A stretch of DNA of 64,000 bases, from the NCBI GenBank assembly GCA_002702655.1, contig PABB01000067.1, forward strand, positions 186,001-250,000, read 5' to 3'. How positions within the stretch are numbered: position 1 is the first letter of the stretch; each line of letters opens with the position of its first letter. The position numbers and the translations under genes were made by a program. Positions 46,360 to 55,906 of the stretch are shown here, one piece after another. Under the pieces are notes generated by a model. The model saw only the letters and a program-made list of their open reading frames with translations, was not told the DNA's origin and ran no database searches. This stretch comes from Planctomycetaceae bacterium (lineage in GTDB: Bacteria; Planctomycetota; Planctomycetia; Pirellulales; Lacipirellulaceae).

Positions 46360-49300
46360 GGTTCGTGCTCCGGCTGGGTCGTGGGGTCACGGCCTTCGTC
46401 GGCGTTGCTCTCCTCCGCTGCGAGCGAGTCGTCAAGCCGCGGCAATGGAATCACCGACGGCAGGCGGGGTTCGCCGAATGATTCTGCATTCGCCGGGTAT
46501 CGAAACTCATAGCGAAGCGCTTTGCCCTCTTGCCGGTTGCCGTTGCCGTATCGCGGTCGCGGGTAAGATAACTCGTCCGTATTTGCCCCACGATCCTGCT
46601 CGACTTCCGCGGGTTCCAGTTGGCATGAACCACCTGACCACAGCAGCGGCGTGCCGGCGCGAAGTGGCATTGCGCCTGCAATCGCGTCATTAGCCGTCAA
46701 CGCTGCGTCGAATCCCCGCGGTTCGTACCGCAGCGGCTCCCGCGTGTAGGGATCGGCCAGCGAGAACGATGTGAATGGCCGCGTCGCCCTGCCCTCGTCG
46801 GACAGCAGCGGAACCTCCGCGTCCTTCATTGGCTCGACGGCCGCGGCGAGCGTCGCTGGATACTCGCCGTGCTCCAGATGATAGGCTGCCAGCAGCAAGA
46901 CCAGCACGTTCGCCCGCCGACGGGTTTGCATGGCGAGATCGTCGTCGAGCGAGCGGCCGAAGCTGTCTTGCAGCCGATGCCACTCGTCGGCGATCAGGTA
47001 GCTTGTCGAAGCTTGCTCGATGGCCTCCTGCCGGGCGGCAGTGTCGGACCAATGAACCTCCTGCGGATCGGCGGCGGCCAGCAGCGTCAGCGGTTGCCAC
47101 AGCCCGGACGCTCGACAGACCCGACGGACGGTGAGCATGTCGATCGCCGCCGCCTCGACGCCCGCGGCAAAATCGAGCCGGTCGGCCGTCAGCAATTCGG
47201 CGGCGCGCAGCGATCGCTCGCGCTCCCAGGAAAACTGCTGCGCCAGCAACTCCAGTTGACCGGTCCAGTGATAGGCCTGGGGCCGTTTACCTTTCGGCCA
47301 CAGCGGCGGTCGGTCGATCCAAAACGGCGGCTCGTCGCCGCTTGCCACGTCGCGCAGATGGCCATAGTCGGCAATCACCGCTGCGGAGAACGGAGGGAAT
47401 ACTGCTTCGACAGCCAGCAGGTCGAGCGCCGCGGCACGCAGCCGCTGGGGTGTCTGGCCGTCTGTTGCCGCCCACCGCGGGATGAGGTGGCCGAGCACCT
47501 CGCGAAATGCCTGACAGGGCTCTAGCGCCAACTGTTCTTGTCGCTCGATGGTGCGTGCGAAACGCAGCGTGTGGGCAAACATCCGCGCGATCGTCGCAAT
47601 CCGCTGCCAGGCGGCGTCCAGATCGCCGGCCTGCATCCACCGCTCGGCATCCTCCCACATGAGATTGGCCAGTTCCCACGTCTTTGGAGACCTCGCCAAC
47701 CTTCCCTGGGGCGCGCGGCTGATCTCGATTGTCCGCTTGATCACGTCTTGATGGGCGTCGAGGAACGCTCTGCGGCGGCGCACTTGCGATTGCTCAAGCA
47801 GTCGCAGCCACGGTGCGACCTCGGGATTACTCGCGCTGAGGTCGACGCCGTAGGTCGACTGCGTGGCGTACCACAAGGCTTCATCGGCGTAGAACGGATG
47901 CGGCGGCTGGTTGGAGTCGTCCTCGGCGCCATAGCCAAGCTCGTCGCCCGCGAAGGCGGATCCGTACCCTCCAAAGCCGCCGCCAGCGCGCCCGCCTTGA
48001 GGCTCGTCCTGGTCGGCATGTTCTTTGACGTACGCGACCATTGCCTCGGCGGCCGCGCGCTCTTCGGGCGTGAAGTACGGCTGATCGACCCGCCGCAGGG
48101 CGTCGATTTCCCACAGGATGTCGCTGGCCGCTCGTCTGTATTGAGTCTCGATCGCCCCAGCCGCTCGCTCGTGTTCTTTTGGGGCCGCAAGGGCGGCGCT
48201 CGGCATGGCGTGTGTTGCGTTGGCCAAGCTGAGATGTTCATAGGGCGGGTTCTGTGCCACCTGGGCAAGACGCGCTTGCGGCAGCGCCCACGCTGCCACA
48301 ACACCTGCCAGACCGAATACCGCTAGCGGCTTGAGCCAGTCCCGCCATCCCGCGCGCCGGGCGAGGAACTGCGGTGCCGCCCACCAAGAGACAGCCACGG
48401 CGATCACGGCCACCGGCGCCAAGAATGCGACACCGCTCAGGTCCCACGCGAACGCGATCCAACCGGCGGCACAGAGGACGACGGCCCCGAACGCCGCCAA
48501 AAAGCCGGCCAGCACGTCGCGACGCACCATCAGCGAGCAAAGCTGGCCCCAACCGTACGCCGCCAGCCAGCCCCACCACGCCAGCAGCGCCGCTCGCCAC
48601 AGCGGTTCCGTCGCGGCGCGAATACGGAGGGCTCGCGCGGCATCGGTGTCGAGGGCATGAATGTTCCAGTGCGTCAGGCTCAGGTGTTCCGTCAAGAAAG
48701 ATCTAGCTTGCAGGGCCACCCATCCGACCACGCCGGCGAACACGATCGCTGCGATCGCCACCGCCGCGGTCAGCCACCAGGCTTGCCGTGCCAGCCACGT
48801 CAGCCGCGGCCGAGCGGCCTTCTGGTCCAGAAACGCATACGACCCCCGGCGATGATCCGCGCGAAACGCCATCGCCCCCAGCAGCGCGGGGACCAGCAGC
48901 AGGCTCACCGGCAGCGGCGGCAACCAGTTGGCGCCCTGATCCCGCACGAACCACAGCGGCAACTCCACCGCGGGGATAAGCAGCACGCCCACGACAATCG
49001 CCGCCAGCAGCGTCCAACGATTTTCCTGCCACGTTTGCCACGCCAGCCGCGCGAGCATCGCCGATCGCAGCGGCCTCTCCCTCCGTCCGGCCCCCGCCGC
49101 GCCCGCTCGTGCCACGGCTCGGTGAGCCGTGAGCGCATCGCCGGCCGTCGCGTCGATCACGCAGCTTACAGAGCCGTGGCACGCGGTCGTTTCGCCTTCA
49201 CTTTCACTCGCGACGGAACTGCGTCGCCACCACGCACGTCGGGGCGTGCGTCCCGGCGTCGCCCAACGCACGCCCAACCACGCATCCAGCACAAACACCG

Positions 49301-49964
49301 CCAGCGTCGCCGGCAGGTACAACCAGATCCCGTCGAGATAGTGCGAACTGATCCGCCCGCGGGACAGGTGGTACGCCGCCTCGACCAGCAGGTGGCTGGC
49401 AATCGACGCCAGGGCGATTCCCAACACGGCCGCCAGCAACGGTTGCGGGCAGAGCAGCGCCGCCAGAACTCCCCACACCAGCCCCAGCCAGACCATCCAA
49501 ACGCCGCCGTCGCCGCCCATCAGCGCGAACGCGCGCAGGGCGCCAGAGTTTCCGAGCACAGTGGCAGCCAACCACATCGCCGCCACAATTCCCGCGGAAC
49601 TGGCGACGATTGCCAGCACCTTGGCCGCGTAGATCGTCGCCGGCGGCGCGACGACCGCCTCGTAGAACTGGTCCGCGCCATCCTCGCGTTCACCAGCCAG
49701 CAGCGCCGCGGCGGCTCCCACCGCATGCAGGGCCGCGGCGAAGAAGGCGACCACTCCCCACAGCCGGGCCTGATTGCCGATGGCCGTGTTGTAGTGAAAC
49801 TCCAGCAGCTCGCCCAGCGCCACCGACGTGATCGCGGCCAACACGAACACGCCAATCGCCAGCGGCCGCACGGCGCGCAGCTCCTTCCACAGACTGCGCA
49901 CGAGCGCCCGCCGCCAGGGAGCCGCCTGCATTGGGATATTGGGCGTTGCCGGCACGGTGCTCAT
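46350..49964 (-). CDS. giant ABC-2-type permease with large C-terminal outer domain and an embedded repeat
   Basis: A 1204-residue protein starting ATGA-overlapped with the ABC ATPase gene, so it is that ATPase's partner. Residues 20-235 and 305-535 are two sets of about six membrane segments; residues 540-1204 are soluble and probably outside. Between the two halves, residues about 261-285 are encoded by a family B repeat (49109-49182) lying in frame. A methionine with a possible distant SD at residue 303 could once have started a second permease gene. The 3' end overlaps the opposite-strand SDR gene by ten bases. Confidence 0.75.
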   Translation of the reverse strand: MSTVPATPNIPMQAAPWRRALVRSLWKELRAVRPLAIGVFVLAAITSVALGELLEFHYNTAIGNQARLWGVVAFFAAALHAVGAAAALLAGEREDGADQFYEAVVAPPATIYAAKVLAIVASSAGIVAAMWLAATVLGNSGALRAFALMGGDGGVWMVWLGLVWGVLAALLCPQPLLAAVLGIALASIASHLLVEAAYHLSRGRISSHYLDGIWLYLPATLAVFVLDAWLGVRWATPGRTPRRAWWRRSSVASESEGETTACHGSVSCVIDATAGDALTAHRAVARAGAAGAGRRERPLRSAMLARLAWQTWQENRWTLLAAIVVGVLLIPAVELPLWFVRDQGANWLPPLPVSLLLVPALLGAMAFRADHRRGSYAFLDQKAARPRLTWLARQAWWLTAAVAIAAIVFAGVVGWVALQARSFLTEHLSLTHWNIHALDTDAARALRIRAATEPLWRAALLAWWGWLAAYGWGQLCSLMVRRDVLAGFLAAFGAVVLCAAGWIAFAWDLSGVAFLAPVAVIAVAVSWWAAPQFLARRAGWRDWLKPLAVFGLAGVVAAWALPQARLAQVAQNPPYEHLSLANATHAMPSAALAAPKEHERAAGAIETQYRRAASDILWEIDALRRVDQPYFTPEERAAAEAMVAYVKEHADQDEPQGGRAGGGFGGYGSAFAGDELGYGAEDDSNQPPHPFYADEALWYATQSTYGVDLSASNPEVAPWLRLLEQSQVRRRRAFLDAHQDVIKRTIEISRAPQGRLARSPKTWELANLMWEDAERWMQAGDLDAAWQRIATIARMFAHTLRFARTIERQEQLALEPCQAFREVLGHLIPRWAATDGQTPQRLRAAALDLLAVEAVFPPFSAAVIADYGHLRDVASGDEPPFWIDRPPLWPKGKRPQAYHWTGQLELLAQQFSWERERSLRAAELLTADRLDFAAGVEAAAIDMLTVRRVCRASGLWQPLTLLAAADPQEVHWSDTAARQEAIEQASTSYLIADEWHRLQDSFGRSLDDDLAMQTRRRANVLVLLLAAYHLEHGEYPATLAAAVEPMKDAEVPLLSDEGRATRPFTSFSLADPYTREPLRYEPRGFDAALTANDAIAGAMPLRAGTPLLWSGGSCQLEPAEVEQDRGANTDELSYPRPRYGNGNRQEGKALRYEFRYPANAESFGEPRLPSVIPLPRLDDSLAAEESNADEGRDPTTQPEHEPQE
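49109..49182. repeat. palindromic repeat, family B, inside the permease gene
   Basis: GTGCCACGGCTCGGTGAGCC at 49109 on and inverted AGAGCCGTGGCAC ending at 49182, with a variable centre, match the intergenic copies at 8256, 22847 and 42952. In the coding frame it reads CHGSVSCVIDATAGDALTAH without a stop. It lies in the linker between the two membrane halves of the permease. Confidence 0.8.
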
Positions 49965-50908
49965 GGCGTGGCCTCCGTCGGCGCGGGGGCGTCGCCGGGC
50001 GTGCCATCGGCCGCGGGCGGCGGCAGTTCCCCGGCTTGCATCAGCGCCACGAACAGCTCCTCGAGCGACGGCGTGCGGCTGTCGACCGCCACCACGTCGG
50101 GTTCGGCTTCCAGCGCTTCCAGGCTGGCGGCGTCGAAGTTGCGCACCGTCACCTGCCACTGTCGCGAGCGGCGGCGAATGCGGATCACCTCGCCGGCGAC
50201 CGGCGGCGGCTCGCCCGGACCCGTCAGCGTGAGGGTCAGCTCGCGCGCCCCGCGTTTGAGCTGCTCCAACGGCTCGGCCAGCAGCAACCGGCCCTCGCGC
50301 AGCACGGCCACTTCGTCGGCCACGCGTTCCACCTCGCCGATCAGGTGGCTGGAGAGCAGCACCGTCCGCCCAGTGGCCGCCCAATCGACCATGCTTTCCA
50401 GAAACTCGCGCCGCACCAGCGTGTCGAGTCCCGAGGTCGGTTCGTCCAGCACCAGCAGCTCCGGCTGATGAGCCATGGCCAGCGACAGCGCGACCTTGGC
50501 CCGCATACCTTTGGACATGTGCTTCAGTTTTTTGCGCAGCGGCACGGAGAACCGCTCCAGCAACTGGCGGTACTCTTGCTCGTAACCGTCGGCGTAGAAC
50601 CCCGCGGCGAACCAGCCGATTTCCGCGGCGGTCATCCACTCGTACAGGGTGGGGCGCTCGGGGACGTAGCCGATGCGGCGGCGAATCTCGTCGCCGTGGG
50701 TCCGACTGTCGAGCCCCAGCACGGACAGTTGCCCGGCGTCGACCGGCAGCAGCCCCAGCAGCATCCGCACCAACGTCGTCTTGCCGGCGCCGTTCTCGCC
50801 CAGCAGGGCGTACACCACGCCCGGCGGCGCCGTCAGGCTCACGCGGTCGACCGCCCGTTGGTCGCCGAACTGTTTCACCGCGTCGCGCACTTCAATCACC
50901 GCCGACAT
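49961..50908 (-). CDS. ABC transporter ATP-binding protein (ABC-2 / CcmA-like)
   Basis: A 315-residue ATPase: Walker A LLGENGAGKTT (about residues 35-45), the YVPERPTLYEWMTA Q-loop region, MSKGMRAKVALSLAMAH as signature, Walker B LLVLDEPTSGLD, and the H-loop LSSHL. A C-terminal extension of about 100 residues is acidic/proline-rich at the end. It energises the giant permease, whose start overlaps its stop (ATGA). The GntR gene lies three bases upstream, so all three genes form one operon. Confidence 0.9.
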   Translation of the reverse strand: MSAVIEVRDAVKQFGDQRAVDRVSLTAPPGVVYALLGENGAGKTTLVRMLLGLLPVDAGQLSVLGLDSRTHGDEIRRRIGYVPERPTLYEWMTAAEIGWFAAGFYADGYEQEYRQLLERFSVPLRKKLKHMSKGMRAKVALSLAMAHQPELLVLDEPTSGLDTLVRREFLESMVDWAATGRTVLLSSHLIGEVERVADEVAVLREGRLLLAEPLEQLKRGARELTLTLTGPGEPPPVAGEVIRIRRRSRQWQVTVRNFDAASLEALEAEPDVVAVDSRTPSLEELFVALMQAGELPPPAADGTPGDAPAPTEATP

Positions 50909-50911
50909 CGT

Positions 50912-51301
50912 TCACCTCTGCTTTCGCACCAGTCGGGAGAGTTCCGTTTCGCACAGCTTGCGCACCGCTTCGGGCTCCAGCCCCGCGGCCAGGGCCTCGC
51001 TCAACACCAGCGACAACCGCTCGGCCAGTAGCGTCTTGCGCTGTTGCTGGCACGCCTTCCGCGCCGCGGGCGTGACGGCCAACCCCGTGCCGCGGACCGC
51101 TTCCAGCACCCCCTCGTCCTGCAACTGCCGGTAGGCCCGCGCGACCGTGTTGGGGTTGATCGCCAGTTCCCGGGCCAGCTCCCGAACGCTGGGGGCGAGG
51201 TCCCCGCTGGCGAGCGCGCCCTCCGCCACGGCAAACTTCACCTGCCGCACGATCTGGTCGTACACAGCCAAGCCGTTGTGGGGATCGATGTGGAGAAACA
51301 T
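50912..51301 (-). CDS. GntR/YtrA-type transcriptional regulator
   Basis: A 129-residue GntR-family regulator: winged helix with VYDQIVRQVKFAVAEGAL, SVRELARELAINPNTVARAYRQLQ (recognition helix) and GVLEAVRGTGLAV, then a short helical tail as in the YtrA subgroup, which has no large effector domain. It begins the operon with the ABC ATPase and permease. The ATG at 51301 matches the family; the longer frame runs through the promoter. A palindrome over its own promoter (51367-51390) suggests it represses itself and the transporter. Confidence 0.88.
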   Translation of the reverse strand: MFLHIDPHNGLAVYDQIVRQVKFAVAEGALASGDLAPSVRELARELAINPNTVARAYRQLQDEGVLEAVRGTGLAVTPAARKACQQQRKTLLAERLSLVLSEALAAGLEPEAVRKLCETELSRLVRKQR

Positions 51302-51366
51302 CGCGAGGCGTTCCCGGGCAGGAGGAGCAACCAGCCAGCGGCGACGATGGGAGAGCGTCGCCGCGG

Positions 51367-51390
51367 ACTGTACTAGCGTGCTATGACAGT
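51367..51390. promoter_or_regulatory. probable operator of the GntR regulator
   Basis: A 24-bp interrupted palindrome: ACTGT-AC-TAGC-GT-GCTA-TG-ACAGT. All nine arm pairs match, with two short spacers that break the symmetry. It overlaps the -10 (51386-51391) of the operon promoter, so binding would block RNA polymerase. Binding by the adjacent GntR protein is inferred. Confidence 0.65.
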
Positions 51391-51415
51391 AACGCAGTGC
51401 GGCGGGGGATGTCAA
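51386..51415 (-). promoter_or_regulatory. promoter of the GntR-ABC operon
   Basis: On the minus strand TTGACA (51415-51410) and TACTGT (51391-51386) are separated by 18 bases. The perfect -35 and overlap with the palindrome at 51367-51390 make this the best-supported regulated promoter in the window. The leader to the ATG at 51301 is about 75-80 nt. Confidence 0.65.
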
Positions 51416-51507
51416 GAGAATTGCGACTGCCCTCAGAGAAACCGTGGCAAAGGCGTCGGCGTGGCGAAGTCGGCCCCGTGGATATGCGGGCCCGTGGCGC
51501 CCCAATC

Positions 51508-51849
51508 TCACGCCCCGTCGACGATCAGCAGATAGTCGTCCGGCGAGCAGAAATGGTCAGCCTGTCGGGCCAGGAAGGCGAGGCCGTCGCGTTCGCGAGC
51601 TGCGCTATCGCGGAGATTCAGTCCGTACAGTTCGAAGATCGTGTTGCACCAACCATTGCGAACCGCTTCGGTGGCGAAGTAGCGGGCGCATATATCTGCT
51701 TTCAGTTGGCGGGATGAGTGGCGGTCGAGCAGATACAGCACGTCGTGGCGCCTGGGAGCCCACAGCGGTCCGCCCCACGGCGTTCGATGAACGGGCAGCC
51801 GAATGCCAAACGACTCGTGGAGAACGCCGTCGGTCAGAATTGACCACAT
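51508..51849 (-). CDS. protein of unknown function, start uncertain
   Basis: At least 113 soluble residues from the ATG at 51849 (MWSILTDGVLHESFGIRLPV). Upstream to about 51990 the frame also reads like protein (ADITTLYVPAAACC), but no ATG, GTG or TTG start lies there, so the true start may be unusual or an upstream frameshift has cut the gene. The central HRTPWGGPLWAPRRHDVLYLL and C-terminal CSPDDYLLIVDGA are well-formed. No family recognised. Confidence 0.5.
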   Translation of the reverse strand: MWSILTDGVLHESFGIRLPVHRTPWGGPLWAPRRHDVLYLLDRHSSRQLKADICARYFATEAVRNGWCNTIFELYGLNLRDSAARERDGLAFLARQADHFCSPDDYLLIVDGA

Positions 51850-52127
51850 GGCGCGCGAGTAGTCGGCCAGAGAGTCGACCTGCCGTAAAGAATCGCAAGC
51901 GGAATCCGCCGTGCGAGGATCCGCCAATTGGCAGCACGCGGCCGCCGGGACGTAGAGAGTCGTGATGTCGGCGAAGGGCGATGCTCCGAGCGGGCGACGG
52001 GGCGCCGTCGCGGCAGAATCGCGTTGGCGATTGTGGAAGGTTGGTTGATGGTCGCACTGCGAGGCAGCCCAAGTCAAGCCCGCGCTGCCCCCGCACCACT
52101 GACCTCCAACCTCGCCTCCCTCCGCAC

Positions 52128-53030
52128 TCACATCAAATGCCACGAGTCCGTGGCAATCACGTACGCCCCCAGCGTGGCGTTGGTCACGCCGTGCGCGACG
52201 ATGCAGTCCCAGATGTTTTTGGTGCGGACCATCAACCACGTAACCAAGCTGAACCACACCAGCGCGGCGAGCTGCTCCGGGTGGTACAGCATGGGGAACG
52301 CTGTGCCGACGACCGCCGCGGTGGCGTTAATTGAACCAAACGGCACTTCCGGCCAATTGGCGTGCATGACGAACCGCATCATGAACCCACGCAGAAAGAA
52401 CTCCTCGATCACCGGCACGATCAGCGCCAGGCCAATCAGCCGGATCGCCAGAAAGCCGTAGGCCCAGGCGGGGTTGTCGGTGATCTGCGCCAGCGGGTTG
52501 AACCCGGCCCGCGAGCCGCTCAGCCCCAGCATGTCGAGCAGCGCCGCCCAGGGGCCGATCTTGCGCTCCAGTTGCAGCTCGGACAGGACGATCCACAGCG
52601 CGGCGCCGACCAACCCGACGCCCAGCGCCAGCGGCCAATTGACCGGCGCGCGAAACGCCCGATAGCCGGGCCACACGGCGGCCATCGCCAGCAGCGTGAG
52701 CACCAGCTTGGCCGTGTAGACCCATGGGTACGCGCTATACGGCAAGTGCGGCCAGCGGGACTCCGCGTCGACGGCGGCGTCGGGGGCGACTTCCTCCATG
52801 TCGACCACGTCCTTCAGCGGATCGGCGGCGATGCCCTCGTCGCTCTCGGCTGCGACGACGGCGGCGTCGGCCGCTGGCGGCGGGCTGGGCTCCAACGTCC
52901 CCGCCAGCATGTACACCGCCAGTGGCAGCACGAACGTCGCCCAGGGGTACCGGCTGAGCCAACCGGCGGGCAGCGGCGGGTGGCCGACGGGACCATCGGC
53001 GACGGGAACGGGTGCTTCGGATGTGGTCAT
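52128..53030 (-). CDS. CPBP-family intramembrane protease (CAAX protease-like)
   Basis: A 300-residue membrane protein with about seven hydrophobic segments. The CPBP motifs are clear: PVIEEFFLRGFMMR (EExxxR), AFPMLYHPEQLA (FxxxH) and CIVAHGVTNA (HxxxN), which bind zinc or form the active site of Abi/CAAX proteases. A charged, acidic loop splits helices 1 and 2. Relatives occur near PEP-CTERM/exosortase systems (TIGR03008), and this genome has PEP-CTERM proteins, so a link is possible. The ATG at 53030 is preferred over the distal ATG at 53114. Confidence 0.85.
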   Translation of the reverse strand: MTTSEAPVPVADGPVGHPPLPAGWLSRYPWATFVLPLAVYMLAGTLEPSPPPAADAAVVAAESDEGIAADPLKDVVDMEEVAPDAAVDAESRWPHLPYSAYPWVYTAKLVLTLLAMAAVWPGYRAFRAPVNWPLALGVGLVGAALWIVLSELQLERKIGPWAALLDMLGLSGSRAGFNPLAQITDNPAWAYGFLAIRLIGLALIVPVIEEFFLRGFMMRFVMHANWPEVPFGSINATAAVVGTAFPMLYHPEQLAALVWFSLVTWLMVRTKNIWDCIVAHGVTNATLGAYVIATDSWHLM

Positions 53031-53553
53031 CGGCAGAGGGCGGCGAAAAGGAGACTGTGAGCGATGAAGACGATGAAGACGCGGCTGGACGGCGCCGCAG
53101 CGGCTGCCCGGCAATTCGAACTCTTACTGCAGAGCGTGGCGTGGCGGCGGGAATCTCCCCAGTTTAGCCCCAAATCGCTGCCGCGGCGCCAGCAGCCGGC
53201 CGGGCTGTGCCAGCAGTCGGGCGGAAAATCCGCATGATTGCACCGGCAGAGGCGATCCCATTCGCAAAAATCCGCTCAATCGGGGTAGCTTCCGCGGTCG
53301 ACAAACGCAAAAATGTAGGATCGTCCTGCCCTCGAGGGAGCCAACCCCGGAGTCCCTCTCCGCCGTGCCCGCTTGCGAATGCGCTGCCGCTGGCTGCGTT
53401 CTCGGCGACCAACCTCGGCGGCGTCAGCACCCGTCTGCAACTGCGAGACCGGCGTCGACCGACTCGGCCGAACCGTCGCTCGCAGCGAAAAGTACTGCGT
53501 CTCGCTTTCATCCACCAGCACCGTTACTACCGCCACTTGGTTTGAGGCCCATC
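53031..53553. other. long region upstream of EF-G, no gene seen
   Basis: No plausible gene in either strand. TAGGAT near 53316 might be a -10 element, but no -35 is at the right distance. The long leader implied for EF-G (over 200 nt) might hold a control structure; none is apparent by eye. A TGAGG ribosome site lies just before the EF-G ATG. Confidence 0.35.
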
Positions 53554-55653
53554 ATGGACCTGCAAAAAGTTCGCAACATCGGCATCTCCGCCCACATCGA
53601 CTCGGGCAAGACGACCCTCAGCGAGCGGATCCTGTTCTACTCGGGCCGCATCCACAAGATCGAGGATGTCCGCGGCGGCGGCGACGGCGTCACCATGGAC
53701 CACATGGAGCTGGAAAAAGAGCGCGGCATTACGATCACCAGCGCTGCGACCAGCCTGGAGTGGAAGAACCACAAGATCAACCTGATCGACACCCCGGGCC
53801 ACGTCGACTTCACCGTCGAGGTGGAACGCTCGCTGCGCGTGCTGGACGGCGCCGTGCTGGTGCTCTGCTCGGTGGGCGGCGTGCAGTCGCAGTCGATGAC
53901 CGTGGACCGCCAGATGAAGCGGTACCACGTGCCCCGTCTGGCGTTCATCAACAAGATGGACCGCACCGGCGCCAACCCGCGCAACGTCGTCAAGCAAATC
54001 AAAGAGAAGCTGGGCGCCGACTGCGTGCTCATGCAGATTCCCATCGGCAAGGAAGACAACTTCCAGGGCGTCGTCGACCTGATCACCATGAAGGCGATCT
54101 ACAACGACGGCGAGAAGGGCGAGGAGTTGCGGATTGCGGACATCCCCGCTGAGCTGCAGGACGAAGCGGCAGCCGCCCGGATCGAGATGCTCGAAGCCCT
54201 GTCGATGTACAGCGACGATTTGATGGAGAAGCTGCTCGGCGAGGAAGAAATCGACGAGAAGTTGATCCACGACATCTGCCGCGAGGCCGTGATCTATCAG
54301 GAGTTTACGCCGGTCTACCTCGGTTCGGCGTTCAAGAACAAGTCGGTTCAGCCGCTCTTGGACGCCGTGAATCGCTACCTGCCCTCGCCCACTGAGGTGA
54401 AGAACACCGGCAACGATCCCAAGGAAGAGGGCAAGAAGATCGAGCTGAAGCCCGATCCGAAGCTGCCGTTCGTGGGCATGGCGTTCAAGATCGTCGACGA
54501 CGAGTACGGCCAGCTCACCTACACCCGCATCTACCAGGGTACGATCCAGAAGGGCGAGTCGTACTACAACCAGCGCACCGGCAAGAAGGAGCGTTTCAGC
54601 CGCATCGTGCGGATGCACTCCGACAAACGCGAAGAAATCGACAGCGCCTCGGCCGGCGACATTGTGGCAATCATGGGCATCGACTGCGCCAGCGGCGACA
54701 CCTACTGTTCCGAGCCGAATTACCTGTCGCTGGAAAACATCTACGTCGCCGAGCCGGTGATCAAGATGAGCGTTCAGGCGCTCTCCCGCGACAATGCCGA
54801 CAAGCTATCCAAGGCGCTGCAGCGGTTCCGCAAGGAAGATCCCACGTTCCACGTCTTCACCGACGAAGAGACGAACGAAACGATCATCGCCGGCATGGGC
54901 GAGTTGCATCTGGAGATTTACGTCGAGCGGATCCGCCGCGAGTACGGCGTCGACGTCGAAGTGGGCGCCCCCAAGGTCAGCTACCGCGAATCCGGCACCG
55001 TCCCCTACGAGTTCGACCACCGGCGCAAGAAGCAGACGGGCGGTTCGGGTCAGTTCGGTCACATCAAGGGCGTCATGTCCCCGATGACCGACGAAGACCG
55101 CGAAGAAGCCGAGGGCGACGAGCTGATCTTCGTCGACAACGTGGTGCAGGGTCGCATCCCCAAGAACTACATCCCGGCCATCGAGAAGGGCTTCCGCAAC
55201 ATGATGGCCAAGGGGCCCGTGGCGGGTTACCCGGTCGTCGGCATGAAGATCGAACTGAACGACGGTCAGTACCACGAAGTCGACTCCAGCGACATGGCGT
55301 TCATGCTGACCGCCCAGGAATGTTTCCGCGAGCACTTCAACCGCATGAAGCCCGTCCTGCTGGAGCCGATCATGCTGGTGGAGATCGAGTGCCCCGAAAG
55401 CTTCCAGGGCCCGGTCGTCGGCCAGGTCTCGTCGAAGCGCGGCATGGTGGTGAGCACCGAGACGGAAAACAACTCGTGCAAGATCATCGCCGAGGTCCCG
55501 CTGGCAGAAACGTTCGGTTACTCGACCGACCTGCGCAGCCTGACGCAGGGTCAGGGCTCGTTCACGATGGAACTGTGCAAGTACGCCCCCGTGCCGAGTA
55601 ACATCCAGGCTGAGATCGTCGAGGAGCGCAAACGGGAAATGCAGCCCGCCTAA
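53554..55653 (+). CDS. fusA: elongation factor G, spdEFG1 (mitochondrial EF-G1-like) type
   Basis: The GTPase that moves tRNA and mRNA through the ribosome. The 699-residue chain has all five domains: G1 AHIDSGKT (residues 13-20), DTPGH (79-83), NKMD (132-135), domain IV from about 480 and the C-terminal [16 protein letters not shown]. Ser in AHIDSGKTT and the [18 protein letters not shown] switch resemble the spdEFG1/mtEFG1 subfamily of spirochaetes, planctomycetes and mitochondria rather than canonical EF-G. Not adjacent to tuf or ribosomal genes, unlike the str operon. The ATG at 53554 follows TGAGG. Confidence 0.95.
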   Translation: MDLQKVRNIGISAHIDSGKTTLSERILFYSGRIHKIEDVRGGGDGVTMDHMELEKERGITITSAATSLEWKNHKINLIDTPGHVDFTVEVERSLRVLDGAVLVLCSVGGVQSQSMTVDRQMKRYHVPRLAFINKMDRTGANPRNVVKQIKEKLGADCVLMQIPIGKEDNFQGVVDLITMKAIYNDGEKGEELRIADIPAELQDEAAAARIEMLEALSMYSDDLMEKLLGEEEIDEKLIHDICREAVIYQEFTPVYLGSAFKNKSVQPLLDAVNRYLPSPTEVKNTGNDPKEEGKKIELKPDPKLPFVGMAFKIVDDEYGQLTYTRIYQGTIQKGESYYNQRTGKKERFSRIVRMHSDKREEIDSASAGDIVAIMGIDCASGDTYCSEPNYLSLENIYVAEPVIKMSVQALSRDNADKLSKALQRFRKEDPTFHVFTDEETNETIIAGMGELHLEIYVERIRREYGVDVEVGAPKVSYRESGTVPYEFDHRRKKQTGGSGQFGHIKGVMSPMTDEDREEAEGDELIFVDNVVQGRIPKNYIPAIEKGFRNMMAKGPVAGYPVVGMKIELNDGQYHEVDSSDMAFMLTAQECFREHFNRMKPVLLEPIMLVEIECPESFQGPVVGQVSSKRGMVVSTETENNSCKIIAEVPLAETFGYSTDLRSLTQGQGSFTMELCKYAPVPSNIQAEIVEERKREMQPA

Positions 55654-55712
55654 CGGACAGCTGCATTACGGTCCGCCGACACTTGCGGGTCGACATCGCG
55701 ACAGACCATTTC

Positions 55713-55740
55713 GCCGCGGGGTTCGCCCCGCGGCTTTTTT
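55713..55740 (+). terminator. rho-independent terminator of EF-G
   Basis: GCCGCGGGG (from 55713) and CCCCGCGGC form a nine-pair stem around a TTCG tetraloop, followed by T6. It lies about 60 bases after the EF-G stop, making EF-G a single-gene transcript. Confidence 0.9.
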
Positions 55741-55906
55741 CGTCGGCATCTCCAGCGCACCGGCAAGCCGCGCCCGGGCTGCTTTTCGCGGCGCCCTTGG
55801 TTCGACAAAACACGCGCCGAATGTTCGCGCGGCTGCCAGCGCGACATAATAGGGGTAGCGACGAGGGTGGTCCCATGATTGCACATGCCTAGCAAGGCGG
55901 CGCGCC

